A stretch of 64,000 nucleotides of DNA from Ricinus communis (taxonomy: Eukaryota; Streptophyta; Magnoliopsida; Malpighiales; Euphorbiaceae): the NCBI RefSeq assembly GCF_019578655.1, contig NC_063263.1, positions 24,241,001-24,305,000 of the forward strand, given 5' to 3'. Below are positions 45,951 through 57,220 of this stretch, one piece after another. Below the pieces are notes generated by a model. It searched no databases, had not been told where the DNA came from, and was given only the letters and a program-made list of their open reading frames with translations. How positions within the stretch are numbered: the first letter of the stretch is position 1; every line of letters begins with the position of its first letter. The translations under genes and the position numbers were made by a program.

Positions 45951-46361
45951 TAAAGCATCAAAAAATAAGTTTATGAAATTCCATGTTTACATCTAGTTGA
46001 TCCATCTACATTCAAAATAGTCAAAATTGATGCATCAGATTTAGGTTATAGTGGAATTCTTAAATAAATCCAAAACAATAAAGAATTCATTGTCTAGTTT
46101 ACTTTTACACAGTGGAATGATACTTAAAGAAATTATTCAACCATCAAAAAAGAAATTTTTTCAATGCTCCTATGTATTTCAAAGTTTCAAAGTGATCTTT
46201 TAAATCAAAAATTTCTTTTAAGGATTGATTGTAAATCTGCAAAAGAAGTATTGCAAAAAGATGTTCAAAACATAGCTTCAAAACAAATTTTTGCCAGATG
46301 GCAAGCTATTTTTTTTGTTTTTGATTTTGAAATTGAATACATAAGAGGAGATTCAAATTCA
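45951..46361 (+). pseudogene. Viral RNase H (copy A)
   Basis: Contains DASDLGYSGIL and RIDCKSAKEVLQKDVQNIAS, with EIEYIRGDSN at the end. Several stops. It breaks off at the junction with copy B before the ORF1 stop, so ORF1 C-terminus and ORF2 do not follow. Confidence 0.75.
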
Positions 46362-46817
46362 TATAACTTACAAGAGTAGTAGAATACAAGAGGAAGGGTT
46401 TTCTCTCTTACTCACTATCACTCTTTTTTCACTATATTTCTAATGATATGCAGAGAACTTGAAGAATACAAGACTTTCTTGTGATTTTTCCAGTCTACCT
46501 TCTTCTTTGATAACTCCTCTATTTATAGAGGTCTTAAGCCTTTAGCTTCAATAATTCTTTCTTTGGATGCTTTTGGTAATAGAGTAAGGGGCTCCATTAT
46601 TTTTCTGAAATGGAGCAGAAATTGTCTGCCATGCTTCAGAATAATGGAGTCTTTGTCTTTTTCTTTTCAGAAATAATGATGCAGAATCTTTTGTCTTCTT
46701 TCTTTTGAAAAGACTCTTCTTTATTTTTATATGGGTTTTTTGACCCATTACAGAAAATTACCATAGGCCCCCATTCCTGGTTTTCCGCTCAAGGGCTTTA
46801 CAAGGCTTTTGAATATT
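46362..46817 (-). promoter_or_regulatory. Viral intergenic region and promoter (copy B)
   Basis: Follows the ORF2 stop. The TATA box, CTCTATAAATAGAG on the minus strand, lies at 46517-46530. The sequence matches 63176-63650 of copy C, including the transcript-start side (GTGAGAGAAAACCCTTCC-like phrase). It would drive the pregenomic RNA. Confidence 0.65.
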
Positions 46818-48283
46818 TTATTTTATGGGCTTAAATATCTCAAAACAATGATCTTCATTCAAATCACCATCTAAGTCAATGGCTACTGAGCTGATGCTTG
46901 AAGAGGAGGATAAAGCTTTAGACTTTCCTTTAGAGGAGGTGGTTTCTGACAACTGTTTGATTAGTTGTAGGAAATCTTCTTCCATTTGAGCCGCCGCCAG
47001 TTTTGGAAGTATAAAAGACTTTTATGCCAAGAAGGTAGTTTATTCTTTAGGTGTTGGCAAGAAGCTATTCTTTATAAGAAAATTTTGGACCATCTTTGGA
47101 GATAGTTTTTCTTGGTGGTTGAATTTGTCCCACCATTTTACTCTGAATCTACAGGTAAGTATGATTTCTCCATCTACTGCTTGGTTGAAATGGAAATACC
47201 ACACACATACGCAAGGGAGGAAGAAGTTTGAACAAAATAAAAGCAAGGGGGGAAATTGTCTTTCTATTTTATTTGGTTTGTAATGAGCTTTGAAGAGGTT
47301 AAACAAATGGAGTACTTATGGTATTATGGTTTTTGGTATGTTTCCATAATAGTTCCACCATTGTTTAAACCATTAAGGAATTTTTGATGTTTGGATTATG
47401 CTAGTGTCGAAGTAGAAAAGCCAAGAATGGCTCTGTCCTTCATTTTACAAGAGAAAGGTATTAAACCAGACTTGCTGATAATCCTAGTAATAAAAACTGG
47501 TACTGAGACTTAAGGGTAGGTGTTTTGAAGGGTGGTTGGGAAAGATCTTGAAGAGTGTTATTCTATTCCTCAATCTGAAGGGTGAAGGATTCTTTGAATG
47601 GTACAGGTGGAATAAGCTGAGTCTTTATGGTCTTTATGTTTTTTGAAATGTTTAAACTTTGCAGAACTAGTTACCTCTAGGATAGACTGGTAATAAGATT
47701 GAGGTTTTGCTTTTTCCAGGGTTTAAAATACCATCTTGGAGGAAAAAATTTTGAAAATAATTTTGAGGGGCTTTCTATATAAAATCCTTCCTTAATAGTT
47801 AAAATGCTTTGAAAATCTTATTTTTCTATGTATTCATTAGTTTTAAAAAAACTTTGTTTGAGAAAAAACTATTTCTTGTGAATTTGGTTTTGAAATGCTT
47901 TGATAGTTGTGAGATAGGTTTTGTGAGAAAATTACTATCTCAGGTTTTGAAAGAGTGATAGGGAGTATACCTTTATCCTTGGTTGAAGAAGAAGATGACT
48001 TTGGAGAAATCTCTGGCTGGACTTCAGCCACAGATTTTGTCTTTGAATATTCTTGGACCATTTTCAAAAACTCGGGAGGTTGTTGTTCAAGCCATTCCTG
48101 TATTTGAAATTGCTTTTGAGCTGGATCTTCTTGGCTTTTGTTTAATTCTTCTTGGATGATCTCAGTCCAGGTTTTGATTGGCTTTGAAGAGGAGGGAATA
48201 ATCTCCTTCTTAGGGCTTTGTTCAGCTTTTGCATTTGCTTTTGGCATCTTTTCCTTATCCTTTGCTCTTATTTTTCGCGGCAT
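46818..48283 (-). pseudogene. Viral ORF2, unknown function (copy B)
   Basis: ATG at 48283 lies two bases after the TGA closing ORF1 (GGAGTGACAATG), an arrangement that would suit reinitiation. Open to about 47843: basic N-terminus (MPRKIRAKDKEK), then KTWTEIIQEELNKSQ and FLKMVQEYSK, a serine-rich tract. Frames are then broken, resuming at 47306 with HYKPNKIERQFPP, CVCVWYFHFNQAVDGEIIL and RVKWWDKFNHQEK, and end with an acidic tail and stop at 46818-46820. I do not recognise a domain. Florendovirus genomes are known to have such an ORF2. Confidence 0.65.
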
Positions 48284-48700
48284 TGTCACTCCTGTTTTTG
48301 AAGGAACTCTCTAGTTAGAAAGTCTGGTATTGAGTTTGAATCTCATTTTATGTATTCAATTTCAAAATAAAAAACAGAAAGAATAGCTTGCCATCTGGCA
48401 AAAATTTATTTTGAAGCTATGTTTTGAACATCTTTTTGCAATACTTCTTTTGCAGAATTACAATCAATTCTTAAAAGAAATTTTTGATTTAAAAGATCAC
48501 TTTGAAACTTTGAAATACATAGGACTATTGAAAGAATTTCTTTTTTGATGGTTGAATAATTTCTTTGAGTATCATTCCAGTGTGCAAAAGTAAACTGAAC
48601 AATGCATTCTCTATTGTTTTGAATTTGTTTAAGAATTCTACCATAACCTAAATCTGATGCATCAATTTTGACTATTTTGAATGCAGATGGGTCAGCTAGA
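48284..48700 (-). pseudogene. Viral RNase H and ORF1 end (copy B)
   Basis: Minus strand holds the DASDLGYG-type block at about 48649-48665 and the CKSAKE-like block, then a degraded end with deletion before the last residues. Stops interrupt it. Confidence 0.7.
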
Positions 48701-49640
48701 TGTAAACATAGAATTTCATAAACTTATTTTTTGATGCTTTAAACAATCTTTGTATGCTCATCAGACCATGCAGGGGGATTCTTCTTCAACCTATCATGGA
48801 GAGGTTTTGCTAAACAGTTTAAATTTGGATAAAAGTTCATGACATAATTTAAACTACCAAGGAATCTTTGCAATTGAGTTTTTTCCAAAATTTTATCTAG
48901 AAATTTTGAAGTAAAAGCTAGAGATCTTTCAATTGGGGTAATAGTTCTCTGGGAGATGTAGTGCCCACATTTGGAATAATGATATTTTGGATTTAGAAAC
49001 ACCCAAACCATTTTTCTTAACAACATAGAAAAATATCTCCAAGTGTTTGAAATGTTGTTCTAGAGAATTTCAAAAGATTAGTATATCATCAATGTACACA
49101 ATATAAAACTTTGAATAGGGATTAAAAATATCATTCATAATATTTTGAAATTCAGAAGGAGCATTTTTTAGACCAAATGGCATTACATTTCATTCGTACT
49201 GGCCAAATGGAACTATAAATGCAGTTTTGTAACGATCTCTAGGATGAATCTAGATTTGCCAAAATCCTGATTTCATATCAAACTTTGAAAAAATGAAAGT
49301 AGAATGAAGCTTTTGAAGAAGATCTTTTTTGTTTGGAATAGGATATCTAATCCACTTAAGAGGTTTATTTAAAGGTTTGTAGTTAATTATCAATCTAGGT
49401 GTACCTCTTTCTATTTCACTATTTTTATTGACATAGAAAGCTGCACACGACCAGGGGGATCGTGATTTGGTAATTAAGCCTTTCTCCTCTAAGTCTTGGA
49501 TTTCTATCCTATAATGTCTTTCTAAGGCCTCGCTAATTTGGATGGGCCTGGCTTTGGTAGGGATTTATTTTTCACTAAATTCCTTTTCATACAGTAAATC
49601 TACCATATGTTGTTTTCTTTTTCAGATAGCATTTGGAAGA
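48701..49640 (-). pseudogene. Viral reverse transcriptase (copy B)
   Basis: The catalytic YIDD block is encoded at about 49083-49100 (minus). The entry blocks lie at 49340-49560, and a 95-residue open piece (48739-49026) covers the thumb and connection. Frames are broken by indels, for instance next to the YIDD block where a stop precedes it. Confidence 0.75.
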
Positions 49641-49799
49641 TCTAAACAAACTTCTCTTTCGATTTTTTCTTGTAAATCAGAAACTCTTTTTTGAGCAAAA
49701 TCATTTTGCAATTGGCTTTGGATTCTTTTTAAACTCATATCTTGTTTCAAATGGAATAGCTAGATTTGCTTTCTTTTAATTAAAGCATTTATCTCAAAA

Positions 49800-50160
49800 T
49801 TAAATCCAATGAGCTTTTATAAGATTGAGATTTCTTTTCTTAGGTTTTCTAAAAAAGGAAAAATAACTTTTGAACTCTTAGCTTTGAAAATGATATCATC
49901 AATAGTTACTTTGAAGGGGGTAATCAAATTAATAAAAGGAGTCCCCAAAATAACTGTTTGTTGCAAATCCTTTGTAAGAAAAAATATTTTTTAAAGCAAT
50001 ATCTTTGTTTAGAATTGCAGCTTCGATTTTTCTGGCAATTCTAATCTTTGAATTATTAGTAGAGGTGAGTCTTTCATTTGTCTCTTGATGATATCTTTTA
50101 GGAACTAAGTCATAATTGATACAGTTGAGGTATGCTCCTGTATCAAACAAGGCTATAGTT
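49800..50160 (-). pseudogene. Viral aspartic protease (copy B)
   Basis: The catalytic block FDTGAYLNCINYDLVPKRYH is present with the DTG triad intact. A frameshift follows before the second block, which would be encoded around 49935-49965. Stops further on. Confidence 0.75.
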
Positions 50161-50788
50161 TCTATTTGAAAATCATTAGGGAAAATGAGTTTTATCTGAA
50201 TCAGATATTTTCTTGAGGTTATTTCTTTTAGTACATTAATAAAATTTTCAGGAACATTTCAGAAACCTCAAGATTTTGAAAATCATTTTCTACATCAGAA
50301 TCTGATTCACTATTTTGCTTAAGAATCAAGCTTTGGAGTATAACAGAATCATTTTGATGTGTTTCTTTTAATTCTCTGAGTTCTGTTTTAATAGTTTTTA
50401 TTTCTTTATGGAGTTATTAGATAGTAGAAAGAGGATGCTTTTGCCTTTTCCCATTTTTCAAAATCATAATAAGATCATAAGTGTTCTTACTAGATGAAGG
50501 GATGAGGATTTCGGTTTTTAAAATTTCTTTAAAAACTTGCTTTTGAATTTGGGGTCATTAATATGCTTGACAGCTTCAAGAAGAGCTTCTTGTTGCCTAG
50601 TGAGCATATTAATATTTTTTGGAATCTCATCCAAATCTAATTCACAGTATTCAGATGAGGTTTTAATTTCATCAATTTGGAATTCTTCCTCGTTATTAGA
50701 AAACTCTGATTCAGCGGTTTCAACTAGAAGAGCTGAAATTTTGCTTAAACCTTCTTCTTCTATTTGGAGCTCCTGAAGTTTTTTAGAA
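50161..50788 (-). pseudogene. Coiled-coil linker (copy B)
   Basis: The minus strand repeats the NINMLTRQQEALLEAVKHIN block near 50555-50615 and the acidic segment before it. Stops are frequent. Confidence 0.6.
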
Positions 50789-50836
50789 AACTTACAATAC
50801 TTTGAACTATGTCCTTCCTTGCCACATTTGTAGCAA
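50789..50836 (-). pseudogene. CCHC zinc knuckle (copy B)
   Basis: Minus strand reads CYKCGKEGHSSKYC. It lies about 40 bp from the inserted LTR fragment. Confidence 0.8.
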
Positions 50837-50874
50837 GTAATTTTACTAAAATCTTTTTTAAATTTTTTTTTGTG

Positions 50875-52023
50875 AGCACGGCCCGTGGTGGCTCATCACC
50901 GGCGAGGGCATGGCCAGGAAGAAGACCTAATTTGCGAGATCCGAAGGTTCAAAACGGCCTTGACCACGGCCGTGGTGGGAAAATTATTTCTTGTGCTAGG
51001 GGGAGAGGAGAGAGTTTTGGCGGCTGGTTCAGTTTTTACAGAGTACTGAGTTTAGTAGAGAGTTGTAGAGAGGGAGAATCCTGAGATCACAAGGTTTCGA
51101 GTGCAAAATAGTAGTGGAGCAAATCGAGAGGCAATTGGGTAGATCAATTGTAGTCCAAATTCAGATTTAGAGCTGTTCATCCAATTCGAGAGAAAAGGGT
51201 GTATATGTTTCATTTTTTTTATTCTTTCATTGTCATTGAATTCCTAATTGTTTTAGACATGAACATGTGTAGCTAGATCGATTAAACCTATTGGGATTTC
51301 CTTACTATGTTGACTTAGTACTAAATTGTTGGATTTTTTTAGTTCCTTTTTGTATTCTTCTTGCTTTTAGTATTAATAAGATATCACATTATTCATGAGA
51401 CGTTGTGAATTGTGTTCCTTAGATTGCTCTATATAATTGTGAAATTCATTAAACCTTAGATTGCTCTATGTAATTGTGAAATTCATTAAGTAATTGGAAT
51501 TTTGAATAGCAAGAACTGGTCAATGATCACTTAGAGATAAGGGTAATTGGCTAGCCGGATTAAGAATTAACAAAGCTTAATAAAGGCGGATTAAAGCTTA
51601 ATGCTAACTTAATAATCAATCGTTAAGAAGAGATTCCAACTTTAGGTTCTTAGGTTTAGGAATTTGGTTATCTCGAGGGGTAGGCCGAATTCAGTTAAGA
51701 ATTCGTCCATGGTAGCATAGTTGGATTCATCAATCTGTTATCTTTTGTTTGATTGCCAACTAGTTTAGATTCCCTTTGGGTTTGCATTTTTTGTCTTGAT
51801 TGTTTCATTCATTTATTCATTCTTGCATCTCTTTTAGAACTCAATTTCTAGTTATTAGCAAATTTAAAATTCACCATCATATATTTTAGGTTAGATAACA
51901 AAGAACGAAGTAGTAACTCTGGGTTTTCACTTTCCCGAGAATACGACCTTGATACTCGCCATTAGTGCTAGACTGCATCGATAGGTTCACTGCCTTAGAT
52001 TGTAGCTACATAAATAACATATC
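50875..52023 (+). mobile_element. LTR fragment of the element 2 family inside copy B
   Basis: Matches element 2 LTR from inside U3 (CACGGCCCGTGGTGGC) to the U5 end near ACATATCATT, which corresponds to the CAATCATCA end of element 2. It retains the ACGGCC / 8 bases / GGCCGT hairpin (50953-50974) but not the first 330 or so bases of the LTR. On both sides the viral sequence is short by a couple of hundred bases compared with copy C, so this is not a simple insertion. No clean duplication is seen. Confidence 0.75.
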
Positions 52024-52076
52024 ATTCTTATCTCATTTTCTTCATTTTCCATTTGAGCTGTCTTTGAAGCTTAAGA

Positions 52077-52960
52077 TCATGGTAAAATTTTTAGTCCTTT
52101 TTTAGTAAGACTAACTAATTCGCCATAATTATAGAGATCATAGGGGATTTGGCCATTTTGGGCTTCTTTGATAGTATTCCTAACTCTTTCACCTAGTATT
52201 TTAGGTAAACGAGCTAAAACATTTTCTTTCCAAAAAGGTTGGTTTGAGTCTTCTCTAAGCATTACTCTGGTCAGGAAAGTGTCTTTATAGGCCTGGAAAT
52301 TGCTAAGTTTTTTACAAGTCAGATTGCTGAGAAGTTCTGCATTCTTATCTTTGAGATGAGATGGATCTCCTATGAAATGGAGGGAAATAATAAGGATTAG
52401 GGTTGACACAGCATCCTCAATTAGATTTCCTAATTCATCTAAGGTAGGAGTTCCTTCTATTGTGGTTTGGATAGTACCTAGGATTTGTAGTTGTTGTGCT
52501 TAAGTGAGATAGTAATCCCACCATCCTTTAAGCTGGCCTGAAAAACTGGTTATAAGGAGTTCAGCTATAGCTCTATCAGAGGTACTGCTTTGGGTTTTGT
52601 AGGCATTTGCTGCCATGGTCATCTGTTGTAAGAGACCAAGAATGTTGTACTCAGACATCCCATCTATATTCCATTCATAGATGGAGGAGGCATTGAATCT
52701 AGATTGGGTAAGGACATTATTCCTATTTTCTATGCTTAATTCAGGGGCAGTAGTCCTAGGAGTATGCCAAGTTAATCTAGGAGCTTGCCATCCCAATCTA
52801 CTGATCTGGGAGGGTTTTTCAATTACACTTTCTAGTTTTGAATCATTAGATTCACTGCTTTGGGATTGTTCTATAGCATTGGTATTTCTACTGCTTTAAG
52901 GAGTATCTGGTATTAGGTCTTTTGAAGACTCGAAAGTGGCTAAGTTGCTAGGGCAGTCAG
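52077..52960 (-). pseudogene. Viral coat protein core (copy B)
   Basis: Two open pieces on the minus strand, 52500-52796 and 52077-52409, match 55140-55830 of copy C. Blocks include NASSIYEWNIDGMSEYNI, FSGQLKGWWDYYLT, NFQAYKDTFLTRVML and LGERVRNTIKEAQNGQIPYD. This capsid core is gag-like and comes before the zinc knuckle, as expected for caulimovirids. A stop breaks it after YYLT. The C-terminal segment to the knuckle is replaced by the LTR fragment. Confidence 0.75.
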
Positions 52961-53455
52961 AGAACAACTTTCAATTGAAACCCTTCCAATATCTATGGTT
53001 GACATTGAAGAACTATCATTGGAAAATCTAGAAAGAGTTGATTTTTTGTTGAACATAAGCTTTACTTTCCCATCTCGAACCTGGGTTATGTTTCTGAGAT
53101 TATTGTTTGGTTCTGTCTGTTTTGGAGATTCGAGTTAGGTTGCTTCTTCAAGGATCCGTTCTTCTAGAAGTATGATATCTTTCCATTGAATAGTTTTTGG
53201 AATAGTTGTGTTGGCTTTAGAAAGGTCTGTTTGGAGGAATAAGGTCTCTCCTTTTGGTGAGTGAAGTTTGTGTTTCGAACCAAAAGCATAAATCATGGCT
53301 TTGTAATGTATTTTAAAAATCAAAGCTATCAGGATAGACCCTTCAAGCATTTTGTAATTATGCATTTTTATCTGGAGCACAATACTCTTTAAAACATTTT
53401 TATCATTTAAAGAAATTGTAATATTTGGAAAACAATTGAAAATAATAGGTTGTTA
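52961..53455 (-). pseudogene. Movement protein, C-terminal part, and linker (copy B)
   Basis: A minus frame at 53135-53380 (LQIKMHNYKMLEGSILIALI, then a KGETLFLQTDLSKANT-like block) matches the second part of the movement region of copy A at about 42600-42850. The N-terminal half of the movement protein is missing at 53455. A deletion near 52970 removes most of the linker seen in A and C. Confidence 0.7.
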
Positions 53456-54423
53456 AAGAAAACTACAATGTTATAAGTTTATCCACTCATCTAGACCATG
53501 ACGGAGGAAGATGCTCCTAATTAGCAGATGGATCGCTTGAACCTGCAGCTGACTTGTAACATTTACCACCAAAAATCTCGATGTTTTGCCCCAAATATTT
53601 TGCCTCTCGGCATGCTCAATAGAGCGCTGCCACATGTGGTGGCCGGAATTCCACATGAAGCCCACAACAAGGAGAGTCCAGCTACACCAAATTCATTACA
53701 AGAAACCTCACCATCGCAGAAGATCGAGCCTCCAAAGTCACAGTTCCAGTAAGGCTACTCCAACCCCAAACGGTGTTGTCGACGGGAAAGAAAGCTCCCA
53801 ATTGACACTACGAAGGACGACGAGCAAGCTGGTGACTTTGGTTCCTCCAAAACGTGGCTGGTTAGTCAAAAGACGATGGTGACAGCTTGTTCTCCTTCAA
53901 CAAACTGATTTTTCGGCGAGCTACACACCCTCACACTACTGCCGATAAGTCACTGGCCAAAAGCAAGAGGGTTTGATTCTTGATGCAGAAAAATGGTGGT
54001 GAGAGAGAGGAGAAAGAAGTGGGGCAGCAAGGGAGGAAGGAGATGGCGTGAATGAGAAGGAGGAGAGTATGAGGGTTATTAATTTTTTAGGAAGAAAATA
54101 CATTTTAGTCCCTAGATTTTTAGGTTATATATATTAGGTATAGTTTAATCTTTTCTTATATATTTAGGTAGGTTAGAGAGTTTATAAGAAATCAGAGAAT
54201 GTTTTATTTGAAATCCTTGTTTATCAAAATTACTTAAAGATAAAAATACTTAACTTAGCATGTCAAATAAAAATCAATAAATTTATCTCTATGAAAGTAT
54301 TTTGTGATAAATTTAAAATAAATCCAAGAAAAATGTAGATTTTTAAATAACTATGCACTTGTCCGAAATTGCAACTAAAATAAAATTATATAACTTATGT
54401 GAACACGTTTTTATTTCTACACA

Positions 54424-54424
<1 letters not shown>
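53456..54424 (-). mobile_element. LTR-like remnant between copies B and C
   Basis: Starts with TTATAAGTTTATCCACTC, matching family R remnants at 39657 and the reverse complement of 36363. It then has a GC-rich segment (53520-54060) and, near 54090, an ATTTTAGTCCCTAGATTT phrase typical of plant gypsy LTRs read on the minus strand. Readings such as 53586-53882 follow the GC-rich composition and lack known domains. Probably part of a gypsy LTR oriented minus; possibly the other side of the LTR broken at 41354. Confidence 0.45.

Positions 54425-54428
<4 letters not shown>

Positions 54429-54473
<45 letters not shown>
54429..54473 (+). repeat. (TA)n microsatellite at left border of copy C
   Basis: About 22 TA units directly before the viral sequence begins. 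Confidence 0.95.
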
Positions 54474-54475
<2 letters not shown>

Positions 54476-55271
54476 CAAAGAAAATAGTATTCTTTATCCT
54501 TTCAAAGAAAAGCTTATTAGTCCTGTTACTATAAGAAACAAGGCTCTAGAGTGGAAGGTCAGGAAAAACCAAACCATCCAGTCTGAACACCCTCCCTTTA
54601 GAAAAATAACCATTCCTTACGGAAAGAATGAAATAGAGGCTACTACACCTTACAAATTTATAGGAGAAGATCTTAAGAAGAATGTCAAGAATATTGTTCA
54701 GCAGAACAATTTCTCGAATACCTATCTTAACACAATAGGGAAGCAGCTTGTTAGGATAGAAAGTCAGATCTAAAAACCTCATGTAGTCTTCACCTCTCCA
54801 ATCCCCAACACTGATCATCCAAAAAAGATAAGCCAATTAGAAAAGCTCAAAAATCCAGTCTTCAAACCCTACCAAATCTCAAAGCCTAGCCAAGATCAAT
54901 TTCAAAAGCAAACTGAGTTTGCTAGAGCAGTCAGGGAACAGCTTAGCAAATTAGCCACTTCTGAGTCCTCTAAAAACTTAGTGCCAGATACTCCTCAAAG
55001 CAGTAGGAATATTAGTACTATAGATCAAGCCCAATGCGATGAATCCAATGATTCAGAGCTTGAAAGTGTTACTGAAAAACCCTCCAACATCAACAGATTG
55101 GGATGGCAAGCCCCTAGATTGACCTAGCATACTTCTAGGAATACCGCTCTAGATCTAGGAATAGAAAATAGGAATAATATCCTAACCCAATCTAGATTCA
55201 ATGCCTCTTCCGTCTATGAATGGAATTTAGATGGAATGTCAGAATATAACATTCTTGGTCTCTTACAATAG
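54474..55271 (+). pseudogene. ORF1 linker and coat protein N-terminus (copy C)
   Basis: Open to 54773, with SEHPPFRKITIPYGKNEIEA and VRIESQ blocks shared with copy A (43450-43740). A stop at 54771, then a reading rich in serine and asparagine up to the core. The upstream movement protein is missing. Confidence 0.6.
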
Positions 55272-55976
55272 ATGACCATGGCAGCCAATGCCTATAAAAC
55301 CCAAAGTGGTACCTCTGATAGAGCCATTGCTAAACTCCTCATAGCTGGATTTTCTAGCCAGCTTAAAGGATGGTGGGATTACCATCTCACACAAGCACAA
55401 CAGCTCCAAATCCTAGGTGCTATCCAAACCACAATAGAAGGGACCCCCATCTTAGATGAACTAGAAAATCCAATTGAGGATGCTGTGTCAACCCTAATTT
55501 TGACGATTTCCCTCCATTTCATAGAAGACCATTCTCTTCTAAAAGATAAGAATGTTGAGCTCCTTAGCAATCTAACCTATAAAAAGCTTAGCAATTTCCA
55601 AGCTTACAAAGATACCTTCCTAACCAGAGTCATGCTTAGGGAAGATTCAAACCAACCTTTCTGGAAAGAAAAATTCTTAGCTGGTTTACCTAAGATACTA
55701 GGTGAAAGAGTTAGGAATACCATAAGAGAAGCCCATAATGGCCAGATCCCTTATGATTTCTACACTTATGGTGAATTAGTTAGCCTCACCCATAAAGAAG
55801 GTTTGAAGATTTGCCATGACCTTAAACTCCAAAGACAACTCAAATGGGAAATGAAGAAGACTAGGCAAGAACTAGGTAGTTTTTGTAACCAGTTTGAATA
55901 TAATCCCATAGAGCCTTCCCCTACCTGCAAAGGAAAATGCAAAGAAGATTTTTCCAAATCTTTTAAGAAAAAATGA
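55272..55976 (+). pseudogene. Viral coat protein core (copy C)
   Basis: 234 open residues; the frame actually enters from upstream past a TAG just before the first ATG. Blocks: FSSQLKGWWDYHLTQAQQLQ, LSNLTYKKLSNFQAYKDTFL, KEKFLAGLPKILGERVRNTI, PYDFYTYGELVSL. The end is lysine-rich (CKGKCKEDFSKSFKKK) and leads to the zinc knuckle through a frameshift near 55970. This is the most complete capsid core of the three copies. Confidence 0.8.
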
Positions 55977-56082
55977 TTTTAAAAAATAGAAGAACTCCCA
56001 AAACAAGGAGAATTTCTATAAAAAGTCATCCTCTTCTAAATTTCCAAAACAAAATTCTAAAAACAATTTTAGCAAAATTACT

Positions 56083-56124
56083 TGCTATAAGTGTGGCAAA
56101 AAGGGCCATACTTCAAAATATTGC
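56083..56124 (+). pseudogene. CCHC zinc knuckle (copy C)
   Basis: CYKCGKKGHTSKYC, intact, followed by the FSKKLHELQIEDEILSKISA helix. Confidence 0.85.
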
Positions 56125-56169
56125 AAGTTTTCTAAAAAACTTCATGAGCTCCAAATAGAAGATGAAATT

Positions 56170-56772
56170 TTGAGCAAAATTTCAGCTCTTCTTGTTGATT
56201 CCTCTGAATCAGAATTTTCGAATAGTAAGGAAGAGTTTCAAATTGATGAAATCAAAACCTCATCCGATTATTCTAAATCAGATTCTGAAGATATTTCAAA
56301 AAATATTAATATGCTCACTAGGCAACAAGAAGCTCTTTTTGAAGCCGTCAAGCATATTAATAACCCCCAAATCCAAAAACAAGTTTTGAAAGAAATCTTA
56401 AAAACTGAGACCCTTGTCCCCTCTTCTAGTAAGAACACTTATGATCTTCCTATGATCTTGGATAAAGGGAAAAAGCTAAAAAACCCTCTTCCTACCATTC
56501 AAGAACTTCAGAAAGAAATCAAAGCCATCAAAACAGAGCTCAAAAATTTGAAAGAAAAACAACAAAATGATTATGTTTTACTCCAAAGCTTGATTCTCAA
56601 ACAGAATAGTGATTCTGATTCTGAAGAAGAAAATGATTTTCAAAATCTTGAGGTTTCTGAAAACGTTCTAGAAAACTTCATTAACGTTTTAAAAGAAATT
56701 ACTTCAAGAAAATATTTTATCCAAATAAAACTTATTTTCCCTAGTGATTTCCAAATAGAAACTATTGCTTAA
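56170..56772 (+). pseudogene. Acidic/coiled-coil linker (copy C)
   Basis: 200 open residues: acidic N-terminal part, NINMLTRQQEALFEAVKHIN, a lysine/glutamate-rich helix and an acidic stretch, ending QIETIA then stop at 56770-56772 at the entrance to the protease. Confidence 0.7.
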
Positions 56773-57140
56773 TTTGATACAAGAGCAGACCTCAACTATA
56801 TCAATTATGAGCTGGTTCCTAAAAGGTATCATCAAGAAATAAAAGAAAGGCTTACTTCAGCCAATAGTTCAAAGATTAGGATTGCGGGTAAAACTGAGGC
56901 TGCAATTCTAAATAATAATATTGCTTTAAAAAATATTTTTATTCTTGCAAAGGATTTACAGCAAACAGTTATCTTAGGAACTCCTTTCATCAATTTAATT
57001 ACTCCTTTCAAAGTAACTACTGCTGGTATTATTTCTAAAGCTAAAGATTCAAAGATTGTTTTTCCTTTTATAGAAAAACTCAAGAAAATAAATCTCAATC
57101 TTATAAAAGCCCACTCAATTTATAATTTTGAGATAAATGC
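56773..57140 (+). pseudogene. Viral aspartic protease with lost active site (copy C)
   Basis: Starts right after an in-frame stop. The catalytic triad reads DTR where copies A and B have DTG, so activity is lost. The second block (VILGTPFINLI) is present. The homologous frame then continues toward RT. Confidence 0.75.
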
Positions 57141-57220
57141 TTTGATTAAAGGAAAACAAACCCAGCTTTTCCACTTGAAACAAGATATGGGTTTGAAAAG
57201 GATCCAAAGTCAAATGCAAA

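Larger units (their letters stand above)
41366..46361 (+). mobile_element. Endogenous caulimovirid copy A (Florendovirus-like)
   Basis: Order on the plus strand: a piece of ORF2, tRNA-Met primer site, leader, movement protein, linker, zinc knuckle, coiled-coil, aspartic protease, RT, RNase H. The arrangement crosses the origin of a circular or tandem viral genome. There is no integrase and no LTR. ORF2 lacks both ends, the coat-protein core is deleted, and there are many stops. The separate downstream ORF2 and single large ORF1 fit Florendovirus; Petuvirus is the nearest alternative. It ends at about 46361, joined to copy B in inverted orientation. Confidence 0.85.
46362..53455 (-). mobile_element. 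Endogenous caulimovirid copy B (Florendovirus-like)
   Basis: Inverted relative to A and C. From 53455 down: C-terminal half of movement protein, truncated linker, coat protein, [LTR fragment 50875-52023], zinc knuckle, coiled-coil, protease, RT, RNase H, ORF2, promoter region with TATA box, ending around 46362 within the transcript leader or poly(A) area. It is joined tail to tail with copy A. There is a deletion near 52970-52978 that fuses the linker with a point just before the coat protein. Many stops are present. Confidence 0.85.

Noticed and set aside
53586..53882. 98-residue basic reading, possible host exon
   Set aside because: GC-rich segment in a minus-strand LTR-like remnant; no splice sites or domain that I can support.
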